NCBI RefSeq assembly: GCF_003710905.1
Contig: NZ_RHHV01000012.1
Location: 620,001 to 684,000, forward strand
DNA from: Brevibacillus parabrevis
GTDB taxonomy: Bacteria > Bacillota > Bacilli > Brevibacillales > Brevibacillaceae
Reading direction: 5' to 3'
DNA: 64,000 nucleotides
Shown: positions 44,546 to 54,436 of the stretch, piece after piece
Numbering within the stretch: the first letter of the stretch is position 1
Layout of the letters: each line of letters begins with the position of its first letter
Notes under the pieces: generated by a model
The model's input: the letters and a program-made list of their open reading frames with translations, nothing else
Databases searched by the model: none
Told to the model about the DNA's origin: nothing
Made by a program: the position numbers and the translations under genes

Positions 44546-46516
44546 TTGAAGGAAACAGACACACTACATACACTGACCTATACCGAGGAAGATATCCAGG
44601 TACTGGAGGGCCTGATCGCCGTCCGTAAACGTCCTGGGATGTACATAGGCTCTACCGGAAGCAGAGGTTTGCACCATCTCCTGTGGGAAATCGTCGACAA
44701 TGCCAAGGACGAGGCGTTGGCTGGCGTCAATGATACGATCATCGTTACTTTGTACAAGGACGGCAGTGTCAGCGTAGAAGACCACGGCCGGGGGATTCCG
44801 ACCGGGATGCATAAAACGGGACGGCCTGTTCCCGAAGTCATTTTTACGACACTCCACGCCGGAGGGAAATTCGGCGGCGGCGGATATAAAAAAAGCGGCG
44901 GCTTGCACGGGGTAGGCTCCAGCGTCGTGGTCGCCTTGTCCAAATGGCTTGAGGTGGAAATCCACCGGGAAGGCAAAGTGCACAAGCAACGCTTCGCTTA
45001 CGTGGTCGATGAAAAAGGCGTCGAGCATGTCGGCAAGCCGGTTACCGATCTGGAAGTGACAGGTACGACGAGAAGAACGGGAACGACTGTGCGCTTTTTG
45101 CCGGACGAAGCCGTATTTGGCAGCGCGCGTTTTGATTACGAGACGATTCGCGACCGTTTCCGGGAGACCGCCTTTCTGTTGAAAAAGCTGCGCATGGTCT
45201 TGATCGACGAGCGCGGACCGGAGAAAAAACGCGAAGAGTTTTACTTCGAGGATGGCTTGAAATCGTACGTCTCTTATTTGAATGAGGGCAAAAACACGCT
45301 GCACCCCATCGTTTATTTCGAGGGAGAAAAAGACAACGTCTACGTCGAGCTGGCGTTTCAATACAACGACGGTTATGCAGAGACGCTCGTATCGTACGTC
45401 AACTCGATTGTCACGACAGACGGCGGTACGCACGTAACGGGCTTCCGCAACGGAACGACCCGGATTTTCAACGAATTTGCGCGGAAAAAAGGGTACTTGA
45501 AGGACAAAGATCCCAATCTGACGGGAAACGATTTGCGGGAAGGTTTCCTCGGAGTGCTGTCATTGCAAATGGCTGATGTCCAGTTCGAGTCCCAAACCAA
45601 GGACAAGCTGGGGAACGAAGAAGCGCGGGCAATCGTCGAACAAATTGTCTCAGAAAAGCTGGGCTTCTTCCTCGAGGAAAATCCGGAAATAGGCAAGCTT
45701 TTGATCGACAAGGCAGTGCGGTCTGCCGAAATTCGCGAGGAGCTGCGCAAACAGCGCGAAGCTTTGCGCGGAGACAAGAAAGGCAAGACGGCGAAAAAAC
45801 GCAAATCGATCTCGGAAAAATTTACCCCTCCGCAATACCGCGATTCCAAACGCAACGAGCTGTTCCTCGTCGAGGGTGACTCCGCAGGCGGCTCGGCCAA
45901 GCAAGCGCGCAATTCCGAGTTTCAGGCGCTGTTCTCCTTGCGAGGAAAACCGTTGAACACGGAAAAGGCCAAGCTGTCCGAAGTGTTGGCAAACGAGGAA
46001 TTTCGGACGATTTTGGAGGTACTGGAGACGGATATCGGGGAAGAGTTTGACATCGAAAACTGCGCTTTTGACAAAGTCATCATCATGTCAGACGCGGACG
46101 TCGACGGCTCCCACATCCAGACGCTGCTCCTCACCTTCTTTTTCCGCTACATGCGTCCGATGATCGCAGCAGGCCACTTGTACATCGCCCAGCCGCCGCT
46201 TTACCAGGTGAAAAAACAGGTAAAAGGCAAGCAGACGGAAGCGATCTACTGTTGGAGCGATCAGGAGCTGGAGCAGGCGCTCAAGCGGGTAGGACGAGGT
46301 GCAGAAGTACAACGATACAAAGGCTTGGGTGAGATGAACGCCGATCAGCTGTGGGAAACGACAATGGACCCGGAAACGCGCAAACTCATCAAAGTCGAGC
46401 TTGAAGACCTCGCTCACTGTGAAAAACTCGTGACGGTGCTGATGGGAGACAAAGTTCCGCCTCGTCGCGAGTGGATCGAGAACCACGTTACCTTTGAAGT
46501 GGGAGAGGATGAATAA
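44546..46516 (+). CDS. parE: DNA topoisomerase IV subunit B
   Basis: The ATPase subunit of the chromosome-decatenating enzyme. The 656-residue product has GHKL ATPase motifs ([34 protein letters not shown]), the transducer domain, and the Toprim motifs EGDSAGGSA and DADVDGSHI with the C-terminal [20 protein letters not shown]. The TTG at 44546 follows GAGGGG; it gives the normal ParE length. GyrB is excluded by the partner, whose sequence is ParC-like. It precedes parC by two bases. Confidence 0.93.
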   Translation: MKETDTLHTLTYTEEDIQVLEGLIAVRKRPGMYIGSTGSRGLHHLLWEIVDNAKDEALAGVNDTIIVTLYKDGSVSVEDHGRGIPTGMHKTGRPVPEVIFTTLHAGGKFGGGGYKKSGGLHGVGSSVVVALSKWLEVEIHREGKVHKQRFAYVVDEKGVEHVGKPVTDLEVTGTTRRTGTTVRFLPDEAVFGSARFDYETIRDRFRETAFLLKKLRMVLIDERGPEKKREEFYFEDGLKSYVSYLNEGKNTLHPIVYFEGEKDNVYVELAFQYNDGYAETLVSYVNSIVTTDGGTHVTGFRNGTTRIFNEFARKKGYLKDKDPNLTGNDLREGFLGVLSLQMADVQFESQTKDKLGNEEARAIVEQIVSEKLGFFLEENPEIGKLLIDKAVRSAEIREELRKQREALRGDKKGKTAKKRKSISEKFTPPQYRDSKRNELFLVEGDSAGGSAKQARNSEFQALFSLRGKPLNTEKAKLSEVLANEEFRTILEVLETDIGEEFDIENCAFDKVIIMSDADVDGSHIQTLLLTFFFRYMRPMIAAGHLYIAQPPLYQVKKQVKGKQTEAIYCWSDQELEQALKRVGRGAEVQRYKGLGEMNADQLWETTMDPETRKLIKVELEDLAHCEKLVTVLMGDKVPPRREWIENHVTFEVGEDE

Positions 46517-46518
46517 AC

Positions 46519-49065
46519 ATGTTGTCCAATCAGATCATTAACCAGAGCTTCGCGGAGATCATGGGGAAGCGGTTCGGAGACTATGCCAACCTGGTCATTC
46601 TCTCCCGCGCGATCCCGGACGCCCGCGACGGTCTGAAGCCTGTACAGCGCCGGATTTTGTACGCGATGTACCAAGAGGGCAATACGAATGACAAGCCGTA
46701 CCGGAAATCGGCGAAAACAGTCGGGTACGTGATGGGTACATATCACCCGCACGGCGACTCGGCGATTTACGAGACGATGGTGCGCATGGCCCAATGGTGG
46801 AAAATGCGTCAGGTGCTCATTCAGGGACACGGGAACTTCGGCAGTCTGGACGCCGACCCGCCAGCAGCGATGCGTTACACGGAGTCCCGCTTGTCCGCAC
46901 TCGCCAACGAGCTTTTGCGCGATATTGAAAAAGATACTGTCACCTTCATCCCGAACTACGACAACTCGGCACAGCAGCCGGCTGTATTGCCTTCGCGTTT
47001 TCCCAACCTTTTGGTGAACGGCGCTTCCGGGATTGCTGTCGGCTTTGCCACGGACATTCCGACCCACAATCTGGGGGAAGTGATCGACGCGGCGATTGCC
47101 CAGATGAAAAATCCGGACATCTCGCTCGACGAGCTGATGAAGCACGTCAAAGGGCCGGATTTTCCGACGGGAGGCATCGTGCAAGGTCTGTCGGGAATCC
47201 GCAAGGCGTTTGAAACAGGCCGCGGCCAATTCATCATCCGCGCCAAGACGCATGTGGAGGAGCCAAAAGGCGGCAAGGTGAAGAAAATCGTCGTCTCGGA
47301 AATTCCTTACGAGGTGGTCAAGTCCAAGCTGGTCGGGCAAATTGACGAGCTGGTCATGGACCGCAAAATCGAGGGCGCGCTGGCTGTTCGCGATGAGACG
47401 GGGCGCAAAGAAGCGGAGATGAACAAAGTCCGCATCGTCGTCGATATTCGCAAGGAAGCGGACGAGCAGGCGATTTTGAATTACTTGTACAAAAATACTG
47501 ACCTGCAAATTTACTACAACTACAACATGAACGTGATTCACGAGGGAACCATCCACCAGATGGGACTCAAAGGACTGCTCAAGGCGTACGTCGATCACCA
47601 GAAGGAAGTCGTGACAAAGCGCTGCGAGTACGATTTGGAGCGCAAGTCGAAGCGCGAGCATATCGTGCAAGGGCTGATTCGCGCCAAGTCGATTTTGCGC
47701 GAGATCGTCGACACGATCATGGATTCCGAAGACCGTGCCGACGCCAAGAAAAACATCATGGAGAAGTACGGCTTCTCGGATGAGCAGGCAGACGCGATCC
47801 TGAGCATCCAGCTCGCTTCCTTGACCCGCCTCGATATCGTCAAGCTGGAAAAAGAGCTGGCGACCCTGGCGAAAGAAATCGAGGAGCTGAAAGCGATTCT
47901 TGCCAGCGAGAAAAGGCTGATTCAGGTCATTACAGGCGAGTTGAACGAGATCAAGAAAAAGTACGCGGAAGAGCGCCTGACGGAAATCCAGGGCGAAATC
48001 GAGGAAATCAAAATCGATATCGCCATGCAGATCAATGCAGAAGATTGCATCGTCACCCTCACGAACGAAGGGTACATCAAGCGGACAAGCCCGCGTTCCT
48101 TCAAGTCGGTCGGGGGAACTCTGGAGACGTGCGGAGTGAAGGACGGGGATAAGGTTCGCTACTTCGTGGAGACGAACACGTCCCATACGGCCCTGTTTTT
48201 CACGCAGGACGGCAAGTATTTCGCCACACTCGTCAATGCTTTCCCGGACGACAAGTGGAAAGATATCGGCTCTGCTCTGGTCAACGTCATCCCGCTGGAA
48301 AAAAATCAGCGGATCGTCGGATTCACCATCGTCGAGAACTTCAAGCAGCCGTTGTTTGTGTACCATGTCAGCAAAAACGGCTTGATCAAAAAGACCGCGC
48401 TGTCCGAATATGAAACCAATCGTTCGAGCGCACTCGTGGCTGCCAAGCTGAAATCAGAAGATGACGAATTTGTCCATGTATTCGTAACGGCGGAAGCTGG
48501 CGGGATTTTGGGGGCAACCCGCGACGGGATGGGGATTCGCTTCTTGCAGGCAGAAGTCGGGGCGACAGGTCGCGCTTCCAGCGGCGTAAAAGCGATTACA
48601 CTCGCAGCGGGAGATGAAGTCGTGACGATGCTGCCGACTGAGCTGGAAGACAGCCGAGCGTTTACGCTGTTGACAGAGGAAGGCGTAGTGAAGCGGACAG
48701 CGATTGCCGCCATGCCGCTGCAAGGACGTGCTGGCAAAGGCGTGCAGTTGATTCGCAAGCGCAAAAACCATCCGCACCAGCTGACGGCGATTTACCTGGA
48801 GGAAACCGTGTACGCCTGGACGGCGCAAAACGAGTGGGTGCCAGTGGACGCGAGCCAGGTGATCGTGAACGAGCAGGGCGGAATTGGCCGCGTCGTCGTG
48901 GAAGGCGGCGTCAAAGCGGTTGTCTTTGAAACCGTTTTGCCAACTGATGAACCAAAAGAGGAGCCGACCGCAAAAGGCTCTGGAGAGGGAGAATCCGCAA
49001 GCTCGCAGCAAAAGGCGACAGGTGCTCCTGTCAGTTTGTTCGATCTTGGCGAAGAGAAGGAATGA
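46519..49065 (+). CDS. parC: DNA topoisomerase IV subunit A
   Basis: The 848-residue breakage-reunion subunit has the active-site Tyr120 in [10 protein letters not shown] and the quinolone-determining segment [14 protein letters not shown] with the usual Ser81 and Glu85, so no classical resistance change is seen at these positions. The C-terminal domain contains the beta-pinwheel repeats of ParC. The last 40 residues are a polar tail. Co-transcribed with parE. Confidence 0.93.
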   Translation: MLSNQIINQSFAEIMGKRFGDYANLVILSRAIPDARDGLKPVQRRILYAMYQEGNTNDKPYRKSAKTVGYVMGTYHPHGDSAIYETMVRMAQWWKMRQVLIQGHGNFGSLDADPPAAMRYTESRLSALANELLRDIEKDTVTFIPNYDNSAQQPAVLPSRFPNLLVNGASGIAVGFATDIPTHNLGEVIDAAIAQMKNPDISLDELMKHVKGPDFPTGGIVQGLSGIRKAFETGRGQFIIRAKTHVEEPKGGKVKKIVVSEIPYEVVKSKLVGQIDELVMDRKIEGALAVRDETGRKEAEMNKVRIVVDIRKEADEQAILNYLYKNTDLQIYYNYNMNVIHEGTIHQMGLKGLLKAYVDHQKEVVTKRCEYDLERKSKREHIVQGLIRAKSILREIVDTIMDSEDRADAKKNIMEKYGFSDEQADAILSIQLASLTRLDIVKLEKELATLAKEIEELKAILASEKRLIQVITGELNEIKKKYAEERLTEIQGEIEEIKIDIAMQINAEDCIVTLTNEGYIKRTSPRSFKSVGGTLETCGVKDGDKVRYFVETNTSHTALFFTQDGKYFATLVNAFPDDKWKDIGSALVNVIPLEKNQRIVGFTIVENFKQPLFVYHVSKNGLIKKTALSEYETNRSSALVAAKLKSEDDEFVHVFVTAEAGGILGATRDGMGIRFLQAEVGATGRASSGVKAITLAAGDEVVTMLPTELEDSRAFTLLTEEGVVKRTAIAAMPLQGRAGKGVQLIRKRKNHPHQLTAIYLEETVYAWTAQNEWVPVDASQVIVNEQGGIGRVVVEGGVKAVVFETVLPTDEPKEEPTAKGSGEGESASSQQKATGAPVSLFDLGEEKE

Positions 49066-49071
49066 TGGAAA

Positions 49072-49398
49072 ATGGCAACTCCGTTTGAATCGTTTGTATC
49101 ACCGTTGAGCTGGCAGCAAGTCTCTCTTCTGCTCGACACGGTTCAGTATTTTGAAGAAGCGCCCAAGCTGCTTTCCCTTCCGCAAGAGGAAGGGCCGAGC
49201 GTGCCAGTGCCCGTTACGGCAGATACACTGCGGCAGATGCTGGCGAGTTTGGACGAGGACGATGCTTTTTCGCGCAAGCCGTTTGCTCTCCGCTGGGAAG
49301 CGGGCGAGGATGCGGACGCTGGAGCTCTTATCGTTGAATTGCCTACTGGCGAAACCGTGAAGCAGCCTGCGGTTTTGTCCGCGTTTTCTCCGGTTTAA
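49072..49398 (+). CDS. Hypothetical protein downstream of parC
   Basis: A 108-residue acidic protein, MATPFESFVSPLSWQQVSLLLDTVQYFEEAPKLLSLPQEEGPS..., with no family I recognise. AAGGA inside the end of parC serves as its ribosome binding site, so it is the third gene of the parEC transcript. Confidence 0.65.
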   Translation: MATPFESFVSPLSWQQVSLLLDTVQYFEEAPKLLSLPQEEGPSVPVPVTADTLRQMLASLDEDDAFSRKPFALRWEAGEDADAGALIVELPTGETVKQPAVLSAFSPV

Positions 49399-49421
49399 CC
49401 GAATCAGGATGGCTTTAAAGG

Positions 49422-49481
49422 ACGCTTTGGCACATGCTCATGCACCCGCGCAGGGGAAGGGCGGTGCCAAAGCGTTTTTTT
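49422..49481 (+). terminator. Terminator of the parEC operon
   Basis: ACGCTTTGGCAC (49422-49433) pairs perfectly with GTGCCAAAGCGT (49464-49475), followed by a T tract; the loop of 30 bases can fold further. Confidence 0.88.
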
Positions 49482-49494
49482 ACAGTTGCAAGGA

Positions 49495-49524
49495 TTGCCA
49501 AAAACTTGGCATGTATGGTACAGT
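49495..49524 (+). promoter_or_regulatory. Nitroreductase promoter with operator-like inverted repeat
   Basis: TTGCCA (49495-49500), 18 bp, TACAGT (49519-49524). The perfect repeat TGCCAA-N4-TTGGCA (49496-49511) overlaps the -35, a typical repressor position. Confidence 0.5.
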
Positions 49525-49584
49525 TTGAGCACGTTTCTTTTTGTTTCAAAATGTTAGTTACTTACTGATTGGAGGAGCAAGCAG

Positions 49585-50232
49585 ATGGAACAAACGATGA
49601 ACCAAAAAGCTTTTGCGGATGTCATTCGCGAACGCAGATCGGTACGTCATTACGACGCATCCGTCAAAATTTCCCGCGACGAGTTGAAAGAGATGCTGGC
49701 CGAAGCGACATTGGCGCCATCCAGCTCGAATCTTCAACCTTGGCGTTTTCTGATCATCGACGAGCAGGAGCTGAAAGAAAAGCTGCTCCCGATTGCCTTC
49801 AATCAAAAGCAGGTCGTCGAAGCTGCCGCAGTGATCGCCGTACTTGGCGACTACGAGGGCTACAAGCAGGCGGAGCAAATTTACCAGAAAGCAATCGACA
49901 CCGGCTACATGACAGAAGAAGCGAAAGCAACCATGATCGCCAACATCAACCGCCGTTACGAAAACCGCGAGCGCAGCGTGCTGAAAGAAATTGCGCTTGT
50001 AGATGGCGGACTGGTCGCGATGCAATTCATGCTCGTTGCCAAAGCTCGCGGGTATGACACCGTTCCGATGGGCGGATACAACGACGAATTGTTCAAAGAG
50101 GCGTTCCAAATCTCGGATCGCTACGAAACGGTCATGCTGATCGCCGTAGGAAAAGCGGCACAGCCTGGACATCCGACTACCCGGCTAGACGTAGATGCCA
50201 TTACGTTCTGGAATGAGATGCCAAGTAAATAA
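49585..50232 (+). CDS. Nitroreductase family FMN oxidoreductase
   Basis: A 215-residue NAD(P)H:FMN oxidoreductase-like protein with FADVIRERRSVRHYDAS (FMN-binding Arg-rich start), LAEATLAPSSSNLQPWRFLII and the late YDTVPMGGYNDELFKEAFQIS, similar to B. subtilis YodC/YdgI. It probably reduces quinones or nitro compounds. GGAGGAGC precedes the ATG. Confidence 0.88.
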   Translation: MEQTMNQKAFADVIRERRSVRHYDASVKISRDELKEMLAEATLAPSSSNLQPWRFLIIDEQELKEKLLPIAFNQKQVVEAAAVIAVLGDYEGYKQAEQIYQKAIDTGYMTEEAKATMIANINRRYENRERSVLKEIALVDGGLVAMQFMLVAKARGYDTVPMGGYNDELFKEAFQISDRYETVMLIAVGKAAQPGHPTTRLDVDAITFWNEMPSK

Positions 50233-50248
50233 GCAAGTGTGTGGTACG

Positions 50249-50286
50249 ACAGTCACTGGTCTATGAACCGTGACTGTTTGTTTTTT
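50249..50286 (+). terminator. Terminator of the nitroreductase gene
   Basis: ACAGTCAC and GTGACTGT with inner GGT/ACC, then TTGTTTTTTG. Confidence 0.82.
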
Positions 50287-50387
50287 GATCAGGCAATCTT
50301 CCTGTCGGGGTAGAAATCGGGCAGGAGGGGGCGTACAATGAAACAGGACAAGCAACAACCTTACAGACAGAAGAAAGAAGGGTTAGC

Positions 50388-51068
50388 ATGAAACGGATTT
50401 TGGCAATCAGCGATATACATGGGGAACTGGACAAGCTGGAGTCGCTGATGGAGCTTGTGAATTACGATGCGCAAAACGATCAGCTGATTTTGCTCGGGGA
50501 TTACGTGGATCGCGGCCCCAAATCGCGAGAAGTGGTCGCAAAAGTGAAACAGCTTCACGAACAAGGAGCAGTTGTCCTGATGGGCAACCATGACCATATG
50601 ATGGTGAAATCGTTTGAGCAAGACCCTGTTTTTATCGAACGCTGGTTCCGCAATGGCGCTCAAGCTACGCTGGCGAGCTACGGTCACGCAGGCGCTGCTA
50701 CCGAATCTGGCGCACCCGAAGCGTTGGAAGTGACGCCAGAAGTACAGGAGCATCTCGATTTTCTCGGAGGACTGCGCTGCTTTTTTGAGACAGACGATTA
50801 TATTTTCGTCCACGGAGGCGTGCATCCCGAGACTCCGGTGGCGGAAACAGACCCGTACAAGCTGATGTGGATTCGCGATGAGTTCCACAAAGGCTATCGC
50901 GGGGAAAAGACGGTTGTATTCGGGCATACCCCGACGGAAAATTTGCACGGAAAACACGATGTTTACTTCGGGGACAACAACATCATCGGAATTGATGGCG
51001 GCGCTGTTTTTGGCGGGCGCTTGCATTGCCTGGAGCTGCCGAGTCGCAAGGTGTACTCGGTCGAGTAG
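50388..51068 (+). CDS. Calcineurin-like metallophosphoesterase (protein phosphatase type)
   Basis: A 226-residue phosphoesterase with the dimetal motifs SDIHG (8-12), GDYVDRG (37-43), GNHDHM, HGGVHPETP and FGHTP. The pattern is that of bacterial PPP-family Ser/Thr phosphatases and ApaH/PrpE. Substrate could be phosphoproteins or dinucleoside polyphosphates. AGAAGGGT precedes the ATG. Monocistronic. Confidence 0.88.
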   Translation: MKRILAISDIHGELDKLESLMELVNYDAQNDQLILLGDYVDRGPKSREVVAKVKQLHEQGAVVLMGNHDHMMVKSFEQDPVFIERWFRNGAQATLASYGHAGAATESGAPEALEVTPEVQEHLDFLGGLRCFFETDDYIFVHGGVHPETPVAETDPYKLMWIRDEFHKGYRGEKTVVFGHTPTENLHGKHDVYFGDNNIIGIDGGAVFGGRLHCLELPSRKVYSVE

Positions 51069-51077
51069 TCAAGAAAA

Positions 51078-51124
51078 AGAGACGGCATACCTGTCAGGGA
51101 CAAGACCAGGGACCGTCTTTTCTT
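51078..51124 (+). terminator. Terminator of the phosphoesterase gene
   Basis: AGACGG (51080-51085) pairs with CCGTCT (51113-51118), then TTTTC; stem is short. Confidence 0.6.
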
Positions 51125-51182
51125 TGTTTGTGATCGTCTGTATAATGAGAATATTAAGATAAATATGAAGGGAGAATAAGCA

Positions 51183-52223
51183 TTGACCTTAAAAGTCGGC
51201 ATTATCGGTTGCGGTTCCATTGCCAATCACCGCCATGCTCCCGAATATCGGCAAAATCCTTACACGGACATTTTGCTTGTCTACGATCCGAATCCAGACC
51301 GGGCGAGGAAGCTGGCAGACAAATACGGCGGACAAGTAGCGGGGAGCTGGGAAGAAGTCGTACGACATCCTGAAATCGACGCGATCAGTGATTGTTCAAC
51401 CAACGAAATGCACCATCTGATTACGACACAGGCGCTTTTGGCGGGCAAGCATGTGCTGTGTGAAAAGCCGATTGCGACGACAATCGCAGGGGCGAAGCAA
51501 ATACTCGCAGCAGCGAACAAGTCGGGCAAAGTGTTGATGATTGACCACAACCAGCGCCTGGTCAGTGCGCATGCCAAAGCGCGGCAGCTGATTGAAGCCG
51601 GGGAGTTGGGAAACATTTTGTCGTTCAAAACAAGCTTTGGTCATCAAGGCCCTGAACATTGGAGCGCCAACGGGACAAACGGAACGTGGTTTTTCAAAAA
51701 AGCCCGCTCCGCGTTTGGCGTTGTAGGTGATTTGGGCATCCATAAAGTCGATCTGCTCCGGTATTTGCTCCAGGACGAGATTGCGGAGATTAGCGCTTTT
51801 TCCGGCGTTTTGGACAAAAAGGATGAACACGGACAGCCGATCGAGGTTTGCGATCATATGTCGTGCCTGCTCAGAACCAAATCGGGTGCGATCGGGACGG
51901 CATCTTTTAGCTGGAGCTATTATGGCGATGAAGACAACAGCACGATCTTGTACGGCGAGCGGGGTATCATGAAAATTTTTGCCGAGCCTGAAAAAGACCT
52001 GGAGATCATCAAGGCGGATGGACAGCGAGTGCTCTATCAGCTCGGGGCGATGCAAACGAACGACAACCAGACGGCGAGCGGCGTGATCGATGCTTTTGTC
52101 GAAGCCATCCGCACGGGACAAGCGCCGATCGCCACAGGCGAGGACGGATTGGCTGCGCTGCGCATTGTCGAGGCGGCGATGGAGTCGGCTGCCACGGGGA
52201 GAAGTGTCCGCTTGGAGACGTGA
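51183..52223 (+). CDS. Gfo/Idh/MocA family oxidoreductase
   Basis: A 346-residue NAD(P)-dependent sugar or inositol dehydrogenase-like protein: Rossmann GCGSIA (9-14), DCSTNEMHHLIT, catalytic-region CEKPIATT and GDLGIHKVDLLRYL with the conserved His/Asp. TTG at 51183 follows GAAGGGAG. A TATAAT (51141-51146) lies upstream without a clear -35. Not linked to inositol genes, so the substrate is open. Confidence 0.87.
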   Translation: MTLKVGIIGCGSIANHRHAPEYRQNPYTDILLVYDPNPDRARKLADKYGGQVAGSWEEVVRHPEIDAISDCSTNEMHHLITTQALLAGKHVLCEKPIATTIAGAKQILAAANKSGKVLMIDHNQRLVSAHAKARQLIEAGELGNILSFKTSFGHQGPEHWSANGTNGTWFFKKARSAFGVVGDLGIHKVDLLRYLLQDEIAEISAFSGVLDKKDEHGQPIEVCDHMSCLLRTKSGAIGTASFSWSYYGDEDNSTILYGERGIMKIFAEPEKDLEIIKADGQRVLYQLGAMQTNDNQTASGVIDAFVEAIRTGQAPIATGEDGLAALRIVEAAMESAATGRSVRLET

Positions 52224-52276
52224 CAGGGAATGAGAGCACACATGGCTGGTCACACTAGAAGGGGAGGTGTGATCAC

Positions 52277-52480
52277 ATGGAAGGAAACATTCAGGTCAAT
52301 GGCAAGCATTATCAGTGCGAATGCACATATGATGGGGATTCCCAGTACAACGTTCAAGTGCGCAATGGCAAAAATGTAGTCGCAAACTATAAAATCTCGG
52401 CAGGTTCGGAAGGCGAAGTGCTGGAGTCTGCCCAGGCGCATTTTGCCGCAGACGTGGAGCTGGGCAATGTAAAAGGGTAA
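52277..52480 (+). CDS. Small hypothetical protein
   Basis: A 67-residue protein (MEGNIQVNGKHYQCECTYDGDSQYNVQVRNGKNVV...) that looks all-beta in its first half with two cysteines at CEC, then a helix. GGAGGTG is nine bases before the ATG. Family not recognised. Confidence 0.65.
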   Translation: MEGNIQVNGKHYQCECTYDGDSQYNVQVRNGKNVVANYKISAGSEGEVLESAQAHFAADVELGNVKG

Positions 52481-52490
52481 AACCGGGCAA

Positions 52491-52526
52491 AACGCAGCCG
52501 CCTATTCAGCGGACTGCGGTTTTTTC
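52491..52526 (+). terminator. Terminator after the 67-residue gene
   Basis: CGCAG and CTGCG with inner CCGC/GCGG elements, followed by six T residues. Confidence 0.75.
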
Positions 52527-52575
52527 TTGTCAGCCGCCGCAGAACGTGATACAGTAATATTGTTTCCTTGGAAAC
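52527..52575 (+). promoter_or_regulatory. marR promoter and operator
   Basis: TTGTCA (52527-52532), 17 bp, TACAGT (52550-52555). The inverted repeat GTTTCC-TT-GGAAAC (52562-52575) begins at the predicted start site. The same motif recurs upstream of the MFS gene. Confidence 0.7.
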
Positions 52576-52582
52576 CAAATGC

Positions 52583-53098
52583 ATGACAAAGGAGCTGACC
52601 GCTGAATTGGATCAGAAAACGAAAATTTGGAATCAGTGGCTGACTCTGCTACATAAACAGGAGGATCGCAGCAAACGGCGCGAGTCCTTACTGCTTGCGA
52701 AAATCCGCAGCAGCATCCCTGATTACCAGCATTTGGACAGCCTATCGATAACCGAACTGCACGTCATTTCCGAAATCGGCAGCAACGCACGGGTGAACGT
52801 GACGACGATTGCCCAAAAAATCGGGGTGACCAAAAGCGCCATATCCAAAATCACGGTGAAGCTGTTGAAAAAAGGCTTGCTGGAGCGCTATCAGTTGGAA
52901 GACAACCAAAAAGAAGTTTTTTTTCGGCTGACAAAAGTAGGCGAGTTGGTCAACTCGATACACGACAGCTTTCACGCGAAGCTGGAGAACGACATGATTC
53001 GCTTTTTGGATCGGTACAGCAAGGAAGAGTTGGCTTTTGTCTCCCGGTTTATTGGCGAGGCGACGGAGCAACTGCAAAAGAACTGGACAGAGGACTAG
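52583..53098 (+). CDS. MarR-family transcriptional regulator
   Basis: A 171-residue winged-helix regulator: LDSLSITELHVISEIGSNARVNVTTIAQKIGVTKSAISKITVKLLKKGLLERYQLEDNQKEVFFRLTKVG is the MarR DNA-binding core, flanked by the helices for dimer formation. The ATG at 52583 leaves a leader of about 20 nt from the predicted promoter and has a weak ribosome binding site. It probably represses itself and the MFS gene, since both carry the same palindrome. Confidence 0.88.
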   Translation: MTKELTAELDQKTKIWNQWLTLLHKQEDRSKRRESLLLAKIRSSIPDYQHLDSLSITELHVISEIGSNARVNVTTIAQKIGVTKSAISKITVKLLKKGLLERYQLEDNQKEVFFRLTKVGELVNSIHDSFHAKLENDMIRFLDRYSKEELAFVSRFIGEATEQLQKNWTED

Positions 53099-53130
53099 CG
53101 AGGGAGAGAGCATCTCCCTTATTATTTCGG

Positions 53131-53149
53131 AATATTGTTTCCTTGGACA
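53131..53149 (+). promoter_or_regulatory. Second copy of the MarR operator, upstream of the MFS gene
   Basis: AATATTGTTTCCTTGGACAC repeats the sequence upstream of marR; the dyad GTTTCC-TT-GGACAC has a single mismatch. No clear -35/-10 pair accompanies it. Confidence 0.65.
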
Positions 53150-53175
53150 CAAAAATGATGAGGTGAAGCTGAAAG

Positions 53176-54351
53176 ATGAACGCTAAAAAAGTATTAATGC
53201 TGCTCGGGATCACCATTTTGTTCGGTACGTTCGCGCAAAATTTGTTCATGCCGATCCTGCCAGCGATGCAACAAGAGTTTCAGACGAGCGCGTTTCTCGT
53301 CAACCTGACGATTTCGCTGTTTACGGTCATGCTGGCGGTTATGCAAATTGTCTACGGTCCGCTCGTGGATCAGTATGGCCGGAAAAAAATCTTGATTCCG
53401 GCGCTCGTGTTGTACGCGCTCGCTTCCATCGGTTGCTATCTGGCAGATTCGATTGATACGTTGCTCGTCTTTCGGGCGCTGCAAGGGATCGGTTTCGCAG
53501 CGATTCCGATTGTCGCGGCGACGATGATTGGCGACCTGTTTGAGGGCAGCGACAGAGCGAGTGCCATGGGAACGTATCAAATGATGCTGGCAATCGGTCC
53601 AGCAATCGGGCCACTGCTCGGCGGCTGGATTGGCGGAGCAGGCGGACATACGGCGGTGTTTGCATTTTTGGCGGCTACGGCTGTGCTGCTGCTCGCTGGA
53701 AACGGACTTTTGCTGCCGGAAACGAAAAGCAGTCAGTCTAGCTCCAGACGGTTTCAACTGAGCGGCTATCTCGCTGTATGCCGGCAACCGACTGGTTTGT
53801 CCGTGATCTTGCTTGGCTTTTCACAGATGTTTACGTACTACTGCTTCTTGCTGTTTATCCCTGTGCAGTTGACAAGCTACTATCACTTGTCTGCCGACAA
53901 AATCGGCTTGCTCTATTTGCTCGCCTCTGTCGTCTTCATGTTCAGCAGCAAACAGGCGATTCGCTTGCAGAAGAGGTGGGGATCGCGAAAAGCACTCCTT
54001 TGGACGGCGGGAATGCACGCTGTGGCTACTTTTTTCCTCATGGTGACAGCGAACGTGTCCCTGCCGTTGCTCGTGGCAAGCAGCGCGTTGTTTGCCTTTG
54101 CGCTCGGGATCGGGATGCCTGTGCATACGACTCTGCTTTCGGAAGTGTATGAACAGGAACGGGCAACGGCAATCGGCGTCTACAATTTGATCCGCTACCT
54201 GGGAATGGCCGTTGGGCCGATTGCTGGAGCAGCCTTGTACGGCGCAGGCGGTGCTTTCCTCGAATTTGGCGGTGCAGGCATTTTGCTCGTGCTGGCGACT
54301 TTGCTTGCGAAAAAGCAGATCGGCGCAGCAGCGGCAAACCGAAGCGTGTAA
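53176..54351 (+). CDS. MFS drug/metabolite efflux transporter
   Basis: A 391-residue DHA1-type major facilitator with 12 membrane segments, motif A GPLVDQYGRKK (61-71) after TM2 and a TM5 motif C-like GPAIGPLLGGWIGG. Relatives export drugs. Regulation by the adjacent MarR protein is indicated by the shared operator. GAGGTGAA precedes the ATG. Confidence 0.87.
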   Translation: MNAKKVLMLLGITILFGTFAQNLFMPILPAMQQEFQTSAFLVNLTISLFTVMLAVMQIVYGPLVDQYGRKKILIPALVLYALASIGCYLADSIDTLLVFRALQGIGFAAIPIVAATMIGDLFEGSDRASAMGTYQMMLAIGPAIGPLLGGWIGGAGGHTAVFAFLAATAVLLLAGNGLLLPETKSSQSSSRRFQLSGYLAVCRQPTGLSVILLGFSQMFTYYCFLLFIPVQLTSYYHLSADKIGLLYLLASVVFMFSSKQAIRLQKRWGSRKALLWTAGMHAVATFFLMVTANVSLPLLVASSALFAFALGIGMPVHTTLLSEVYEQERATAIGVYNLIRYLGMAVGPIAGAALYGAGGAFLEFGGAGILLVLATLLAKKQIGAAAANRSV

Positions 54352-54436
54352 AAGCGAGTTTTGGCGATATCCTTTTCTTCCTCCAGTAAATGTGCTACAA
54401 CAAAGATTGACACAGAAGAGCGGGAGGAACCAAAAC

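Noticed and set aside
46414..48366. A 650-codon minus-strand open frame opposite parE-parC
   Set aside because: Antisense shadow of a conserved gene with no recognisable protein features.
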